A DNA stretch of 64,000 nt, from contig NZ_JAIVMG010000006.1 in assembly GCF_020177335.1 (NCBI RefSeq), positions 124,001 through 188,000 on the forward strand. Direction: 5' to 3'. Of this stretch, positions 60,301 to 64,000 are shown in pieces. The notes beneath the pieces were generated by a model. It worked only from the letters and a program-made list of their open reading frames with translations. It did not search any database and was not told where the DNA came from. Each line of letters starts with the position of its first letter. The stretch's first letter is position 1. The stretch is from Stappia indica. Its GTDB lineage: Bacteria; Pseudomonadota; Alphaproteobacteria; Rhizobiales; Stappiaceae. The position numbers and the translations under genes are program-made.

Positions 60301-62443
60301 AGATGACATTGAGGGTTGGGGCGTTGATTGCCGCGATTTCGACGCCGTCCCGCAGATGCGGGGCGATGGCATCGGCAGCGGCGCGCACCGACACCATGGC
60401 ACCCTGCGGCAGATCCTGCATCAGGCGGCCGCGCGCGGCGACAAGGGCAAGCCCGTCCTCGAAGCCGATCACATTGGCCAGGGTCGCGGCGACGAACTCA
60501 CCGACGCTATGGCCGATCATCGCATCGGGGTGGCACTTCCGGCTGATCCAGAGCTGCGCCAGCGCATGCTGCACGATGTAGAGGCAGGGCTGGGCGATGC
60601 GGGTTTCCCGTTGGGTCTCGGCTATCGCCTCCGGCACCGGGCCGGTGTGACAGAGGTAGTCGCGCAGATCGAGCCCGAGCGAGGGCTTCAACAGTTCCGC
60701 GCCCCGGTCGATCCAAAGGGCGAACACCGGCTCGCAGGCATAAAGGGCAGCGGCCATGCCGACATACTGGGCGCCCTGGCCGGGGAACATGAAAACGACC
60801 GGCGGCGGGCTGTCCTCGGCGGTGGTGACCTCCACCCGGGCAGCGGAGAGGCGCTCGACCGCCTGTTCGGTGGAGGAGGCGACGATGGCGGTGCGCCGGG
60901 CAAAGGCGCGGCGACCGCTCTGGAGCGTCCGGGCGACCTGCGAGAGCGGCAACTCCGGCCGGGCGCGCAGATGCTCCGCCAGACGGTGACGCATGGCATC
61001 GAGCGCCTCGGGAGTGCGGGCGGACAGCGGCAGGATCAGCGGACGGGACCTCTCCTCGTCAATGGCTGGTTTTGAGACCGAAGGCGCTTGTTCCAACACC
61101 ACATGGGCATTGGTGCCCCCGACGCCGAAGGAGCTGACGCCGGCCCGGCGTGGGGTTCCGCTGTCCGGCCAGGGTTCGGCCTGGGTCAGGATCCGGAACG
61201 GGCTGTCATCTAGAGCAATGCGCGGATTGGGAGTCGCGTAGTTCGCCATAGGCGGCAGGGTCGCGTGATGAAGGGCAAGGGCCGTCTTGATCAGGCTGGA
61301 GACGCCAGCGGCGCAGTCCATGTGCCCGATGTTGCTCTTGAGCGAGCCCAGCGCGCAGCTTCCCTTCGGCAGGTCAGGGTCGATAAAGACCTCATTGAGA
61401 CCGTTGAACTCGATCGGGTCGCCCAGCGGTGTCGCGGTGCCGTGGCATTCCACATAGGCGACGGAGGCCGGGTCGACCTCTGCCTCGGCGAGCGCCATGG
61501 CGATGGCGTCCGCCTGCCCCTGGATGCTGGGCGCGGTGAAGCCGATCTTGTCGGCGCCGTCGTTGTTGAGCCCGCAACCGCGAATGACCGCGAAGATCCG
61601 GTCGCCATCGGCCACCGCATCGTCATAGCGCTTGAGCAGTACCACGCCGGCGCCGCTGGCGAAGACCGTGCCGGAGGCGTCGGCGTCGAACGGCCGGCAG
61701 ACCCCGTCGGAGGAGGCCATGCCACCTTCCTGATAGATGTAGCCGCGTCGCTGCGGGATGGTAATGGACACGCCGCCGGCCAGCGCCATGTCGCAACCAT
61801 AGGCCTGCAACTGCCGACAGGCCTGGGTGACCGCGACCAGCGAGGTGGAGCAGGCCGACAGCATGGTGACGGCGGGGCCGCGCAGGTCGAGCTTGTAGGC
61901 GACCCGGGTGGCGAGCGCGTCCGGCAAGCCGCCCATCGACTGATTGAAACAGCCGATCTGATAGTTGGATGTGAATTCTTCGAGCTTTGCCCGGTCGGAT
62001 AACACATTGTTCAACAGGTAGGTCGGCATCGAGGCACCGGCGAAAACGCCGATCAGGCCGGGGTAGGCCCGGGGGTCGCAGCCGGCTCCCTCCAGTGCTT
62101 CCCAGCAGATCTCCAGAAAGATGCGGTGCTGAGGATCGGTAAAGGAGGCCTCGCGGGGAAACATGCCGAAGAACTCGGCGTCGAACTCCTCGATTCCCTC
62201 AAGATGCGGCCTGGCCGCGACATAGTTGGGCGATGCCCGCTCCTCATCGGTAAAGGCATCCTCGATCTCTTCCGGGGTGAGGGGCGCGAAGGCGTGGCGT
62301 CCGTCGCGGACCATCTGCCACAGATCGTCGACCGAAGGCGCATCGGGGAAGCGCCCCGACATGCCAACGATGGCGATGGCGCCTGTTTCTGCAAGCGCAT
62401 CGCCGGCTTGCGGGGACCTGTCCCGTCCGGTGGTTTCGGTCAT
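54323..62443 (-). CDS. Hybrid PKS/NRPS: KS-AT-ACP-aminotransferase-C-A-PCP
   Basis: The 2706-residue protein has these domains. KS (20-450): Cys198 in SACSTSLVAV, His334 and His374. AT (550-850): Ser646 in GHSVGE and HAFH at 742-745, a malonyl-type motif. ACP: Ser990 in ELGFDSL. A Pro/Ala linker (1035-1145) contains a Met/Gln-rich helix. PLP aminotransferase (1150-1612): Lys1448 in TYGKVIGGGMPIG. Condensation (1640-2090): HHIICDGWS. Adenylation (2095-2590): specificity residues D-I-L-Q-L-G-M-I-W-K, a glycine-type code. PCP: Ser2637 in LGADSLSI. There is no KR, DH, ER or methyltransferase. It should extend an aminoacyl starter by malonate, transaminate the beta-keto group, then add glycine. 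Its ATG overlaps the previous stop (62440-62443). Confidence 0.93.
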   Translation of the reverse strand: MTETTGRDRSPQAGDALAETGAIAIVGMSGRFPDAPSVDDLWQMVRDGRHAFAPLTPEEIEDAFTDEERASPNYVAARPHLEGIEEFDAEFFGMFPREASFTDPQHRIFLEICWEALEGAGCDPRAYPGLIGVFAGASMPTYLLNNVLSDRAKLEEFTSNYQIGCFNQSMGGLPDALATRVAYKLDLRGPAVTMLSACSTSLVAVTQACRQLQAYGCDMALAGGVSITIPQRRGYIYQEGGMASSDGVCRPFDADASGTVFASGAGVVLLKRYDDAVADGDRIFAVIRGCGLNNDGADKIGFTAPSIQGQADAIAMALAEAEVDPASVAYVECHGTATPLGDPIEFNGLNEVFIDPDLPKGSCALGSLKSNIGHMDCAAGVSSLIKTALALHHATLPPMANYATPNPRIALDDSPFRILTQAEPWPDSGTPRRAGVSSFGVGGTNAHVVLEQAPSVSKPAIDEERSRPLILPLSARTPEALDAMRHRLAEHLRARPELPLSQVARTLQSGRRAFARRTAIVASSTEQAVERLSAARVEVTTAEDSPPPVVFMFPGQGAQYVGMAAALYACEPVFALWIDRGAELLKPSLGLDLRDYLCHTGPVPEAIAETQRETRIAQPCLYIVQHALAQLWISRKCHPDAMIGHSVGEFVAATLANVIGFEDGLALVAARGRLMQDLPQGAMVSVRAAADAIAPHLRDGVEIAAINAPTLNVISGTFEAVDATCAALEKAEIAFSRLHTSHAFHSAMMDGASEALRAETAKVTYGTATIPYISCVTGTWQTDEQGASPDYWARHCRDAVRFADGLATLCADRKPVLIEVGPGRTLSVFAAQTIARSDLAAIVQSLPEHDRATEAAETLAQAHGKLWAAGCTLPFPELPAGTGKTWLPTYPFQRQRHWIDAPASVRRAGDVATAVHAAPAPESAANTAAAPSTNTLPDQGVAFMSGIDTSAADRIPGLETTLLELLTDMSGEDLGPEDRTASFLELGFDSLFIGQFAQKLEKQFKVKLSFRELLSDIPSVADLAAHLDRELPPEVAQPAPAAAPAAAATMAPAQPAMASPSAPAPAASGSANGVEAVMHMQMQMMQAVFSQQLQALQGSAGQPAVAPQFAPAASTAPVAPAPAMAPILAADATPAPATTTAGDDTEIGADRIKIYRPGARPGVPELTPEKTRYIDGLISAYSARNAGSKAFTDANRPHLADPRTASGFRPDWKEMVFPVVSDRSKGSRIWDIDGNEYIDLVNGMGQTAFGHAPDFVVEAVKTQLDSGFAIGPQTPLAGEVAKLISQMVGMERVTFCNTGSEAVMAAMRLARAVTGRDKIVVFANDYHGQFDEVLVKGRNRLDKPVALPIAPGIPATSVGNMIVLKYGAPESLDWVRRNAGDLAAVIIEPVQSRHPDLRPVEFVRELRTLATEGDYALVFDEVVTGFRVHPGGMQAIWGIKGDMATYGKVIGGGMPIGILAGDSRYMDALDGGCWRYGDDSAPMTAPTFFAGTFVRHPVVLAACRAVLRHIEGEGAALYGRVAERTGRLVAEIEDDLAARGIPGVLPSFSSWFTPRFSDTDPLGALMFPELRMRGIHALDGYPCFLTTAHSEDDIQAIAAAFRDSADALQAVGILAPAGSAAAPGWRGTDAGSSPSLPASTPLTEAQQEVWLSAQAGDEASCAFNESFSLTLEGPLDEAAFRTALDTVIARHDALHIRFARDGSGFEFIPDFALELPLVDLSGKEDPEVARLDLVAREAHIPFDLTHGPLVRGALLRLAADRHVLLMTAHHIICDGWSINVIIEELAAVYSGLKSGEAAELPSALSYATYARDLAPGAHSGTRASDATEAFWLDQYRTVPPLPDMPLDRDHPERRSFAGGTRTGFIDKDRYKALKKAGGRSGATLFSTLLATLQVLVARLSGSDDIVIAVPSAGQSLVGDQTLVGHCVNLLPLRQTVAGDAAFVAHLKATQQVVLQAFEHQDYTYGTLVRKLGVERDPSRLPLTEIQFNLERIGGMTEFTGLRATIEPNGKAFSNFDMFFNMIESAEGIRIDVDYNADVLDPATVDRWIGHFATLASDIAANIETPIDDLALIRPAELQWLREDLNQSAQTYEEDAYVHALVSRQAAAHPGKPAVVHDGNALTYGELEARSNQLARHLRKVLPGQAARIALLLDRSPEMLIALLAVMKAGHTYVPLDPEHPEPRLTQTLEAARVACILCDGERSAALAGSETTVIRLDTDRPAIERQNRAALAAAETSAAAPAYIIFTSGSTGTPKGVEVSHRALTNFMQSMAREPGFAVSDILLAVTTVSFDIAALELYLPLIAGGTVVLADREQVQDGFALVDLTEACGATVIQATPTLWRMLVEAGMPARPGLKILCGGEPLPQDLAMTLFGLGSELWNMYGPTETTIWSSVKRIDDAQAPVTIGQPIANTRLYIVDHANRIAPIGVPGELLIGGDGLANGYFDRPDLTEKAFVQLDLGDGRHERLYRTGDVGKRLADGALLLQGRIDAQIKLRGFRIEPGEIEAVMASAPGVRHCAVVAARSPKGDTQLVGYVVPESPATPPSSADLATHARERLPAHMVPAFWTMVEALPQTGNGKLDRKALSKRGLPHSKVAVERTAPRTPLEEQIAKIWQEILTVPEIGVDDNIYSLGADSLSIFRIAARLLEAGLGLEAKHILRHPSIAELATFAQTHDLQGSNDADPPTPSLREFRGQRRRNTSLGAA

Positions 62444-64000
62444 GACCTGTTCCTGCTGATCTGCGAAAGGGACTGGCGGCGGATGGCGGCCCGGTGCGTT
62501 GCGGTCATGGCCGAACGGGCGACCGGTCCCCTGCCTTCAAGAAAATTCGCGAGGCCGCGAATGGTCGGATGCGTGAACAGGGCCATCACATCGACGCTGC
62601 GCTGAAGCGCGCCCTCCAGCCCGACATGCACCCGCATCAACTGCAGCGAGGTGCCGCCAAGATCGAAGAAATTGCGGTCCAGCGGGATCGCGTCACGGCC
62701 GAGGACCTCGGACCAGAGGCGGGCGATGGTTGTCTCGACGGGACTGCGGGAGGACGCCTTCGGCGAGGCCGGTGCATCATCCTGCAAGGAAATGGGGGCA
62801 AGCCTTGCCCGATCCACCTTGCCCGCCTGGGTCATGGGAAAGGTGACAACGGTGACGGCGGCGCTGGGCACCATGAAGGCGGGCACCGCTGCGCGCAGCC
62901 GGGCCAGGGCCGCGCTGGCGAAAGCCGGATGCGGCGTGCTGGCGTCCCGTGGTTTCAGATAGGCGACGATCCGTTTCGAGGTCGGCGTCGCCTGACAGGA
63001 GACGATGGCATCGTCGATCTCCGGATCGCGTCGCAGGGCCGCTTCGATCTCGTCCAGCTCGATCCGCTTGCCGTCGATCTTGACCTGGCGGTCCGCACGT
63101 CCCTTGAACGTGATTGTACCATCAGCTTCGACCCGGGCGAGGTCGCCGGTCAGATAGCAGCGGCGCGGCCCCTGCCGGGTCTCGACCATCCTGAACTTTT
63201 CATCGGTCAGGTCGGGTCGTTTGAAATAGCCGAGAGCAAGGCAGTCGCCGGAAATGGCAAGTTCACCGGTCTCGCCATCGGACAGTTCCCGGTTGCCTTC
63301 GCCAATGATGTGAATTCCGGTGCGGGCGATGGCCTTGCCGATCGGCACATCCGTGTCGGCGAAGTCGGGCGGCGGCGAAAAGCAGGTGACCATGGTGGTG
63401 GCTTCGGTCGGGCCGTAGCCGTTGGTAACCCGGCAGTGCGGGTAGATCCGATGGAACTTGCGGATATGGGTCGCCGAGGCGACCTCGCCGCCAAACAGCA
63501 CGTGCGTCAGGCTCGGCATCGACCCGTCGACGGAATCGGCGAACAGGTTGAAAAGACCTGTCGTCAGGACGACGAAGGTCACGTTTTCCCGGCGGATGAC
63601 GTCGCACAGCCGGGAAACGGAGAAGGTGGGGTCGGGCAAGCCTGCGAGGGTGCTGCCGTTCAGCAGCGCGCACCAGATCTCCATGGTGGCACCGTCGAAG
63701 GAGATGGTCGCCGCATTGAGGACGACATCGCCCGGACCGACATTGACGTAGCTTTGCTCAAGCGCCAGGTCGGCAATGGCCCGATGCGGGATCATCACCC
63801 CTTTGGGCCGGCCGGTGGAGCCGGAGGTGTACATGACATAGGCCATGTCGCCGCCGCCGACTGGCACAGAGGGCGGTTCAATGTCGCGGTCCTCGATCTG
63901 GCGCAGCGCGTTGCCAAGCTCGACGATCTCCCCGCGAACACTGGCAATGGCCGCAAGCTTTGCGTGATCCGTGGCGGTGGTGAAGATCACCTTCGGCGCG
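62440..64000 (-). CDS. NRPS A-PCP protein, N-terminal part beyond the right edge
   Basis: The C-terminal 520 or so codons are present; the frame is open to the window edge, so the true start lies beyond 64000. Visible adenylation motifs are YVMYTSGSTGRPKGVMIPHR (A3), NGYGPTEATT (A5), ELAISGDCLALGYFKRPDLT, the A7 YLTGDLARVEADG and the A10 lysine in TQAGKVDRARL. A PCP follows with FFDLGGTSLQLM. Pocket residues read approximately D-G-M-V-L-G-G-T-M-K, a code I cannot match to a known substrate. The aspartate suggests an alpha-amino acid. It is the probable loading module for the downstream KS. Confidence 0.88.
   Translation of the reverse strand, partial: APKVIFTTATDHAKLAAIASVRGEIVELGNALRQIEDRDIEPPSVPVGGGDMAYVMYTSGSTGRPKGVMIPHRAIADLALEQSYVNVGPGDVVLNAATISFDGATMEIWCALLNGSTLAGLPDPTFSVSRLCDVIRRENVTFVVLTTGLFNLFADSVDGSMPSLTHVLFGGEVASATHIRKFHRIYPHCRVTNGYGPTEATTMVTCFSPPPDFADTDVPIGKAIARTGIHIIGEGNRELSDGETGELAISGDCLALGYFKRPDLTDEKFRMVETRQGPRRCYLTGDLARVEADGTITFKGRADRQVKIDGKRIELDEIEAALRRDPEIDDAIVSCQATPTSKRIVAYLKPRDASTPHPAFASAALARLRAAVPAFMVPSAAVTVVTFPMTQAGKVDRARLAPISLQDDAPASPKASSRSPVETTIARLWSEVLGRDAIPLDRNFFDLGGTSLQLMRVHVGLEGALQRSVDVMALFTHPTIRGLANFLEGRGPVARSAMTATHRAAIRRQSLSQISRNRS

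Overview
This is a GC-rich, densely packed bacterial chromosome segment, most likely from an alphaproteobacterium. The grounds are the strong GC bias, the long spurious open frames opposite real genes, the ATGA-type gene overlaps and the mix of aromatic, polyamine and peptide catabolism; the genus cannot be told from the sequence alone. No rRNA, tRNA, CRISPR array, insertion sequence or phage gene was seen.

Layout. (1) 265-15549: phenylacetate catabolism. paaX and the epoxidase operon paaABCDE run rightward. A LivFGMH-type ABC transporter with its binding protein, and the aldehyde dehydrogenase paaN, run leftward. paaG, paaI, paaK and the TetR regulator paaR run rightward. The late beta-oxidation genes (paaF, paaH, paaJ) and a paaZ-type ring-opening hydratase are not in the window. 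(2) 15743-18809: an ornithine cyclodeaminase-family enzyme and a YeiH-type permease with its YeiE-like LysR regulator. (3) 18816-29296: a LysR regulator divergent from a polyamine-type ABC transporter, followed by a tightly coupled run: class III aminotransferase, BKACE (beta-keto acid cleavage enzyme), GNAT, acetylpolyamine amidohydrolase, FAD amine oxidase and RidA, closed by a clear terminator. (4) 29313-31653: an acyl-CoA dehydrogenase-like protein and a LysR regulator, both leftward. (5) 31816-38406: a compact six-gene locus of KAS III, class III aminotransferase, FlK-like thioesterase, EamA transporter, ATP-grasp ligase and MFS exporter. It looks like a small carrier-free biosynthetic pathway. 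(6) 38435-47930: an IclR regulator divergent from a Dpp-type peptide ABC transporter, gamma-glutamyltransferase and an M20 peptidase, ended by a terminator. (7) 48121-64000: a GMC oxidoreductase convergent with a leftward hybrid NRPS/PKS operon that runs off the right edge.

The assembly line reads, in transcription order: A-PCP (partial), KS-AT-ACP-aminotransferase-C-A-PCP, C-(adenylation remnant)-PCP-TE, then a formyltransferase-like/GINT1-like protein. The AT carries a malonyl-type motif, the complete A domain has a glycine-type code, and the embedded aminotransferase should turn a beta-keto thioester into a beta-amino one. If the first A domain activates an alpha-amino acid, the product contains a beta,gamma-diamino acid joined to glycine. 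The last module has lost most of its A domain, including the A10 lysine, and the thioesterase has a cysteine in place of the usual nucleophilic serine. These two points and the KAS III/ATP-grasp locus are the most likely places for undescribed chemistry.

A theme runs through the window: three separate loci handle beta-keto/beta-amino acids (BKACE locus, KAS III-aminotransferase locus, and the PKS with an aminotransferase).
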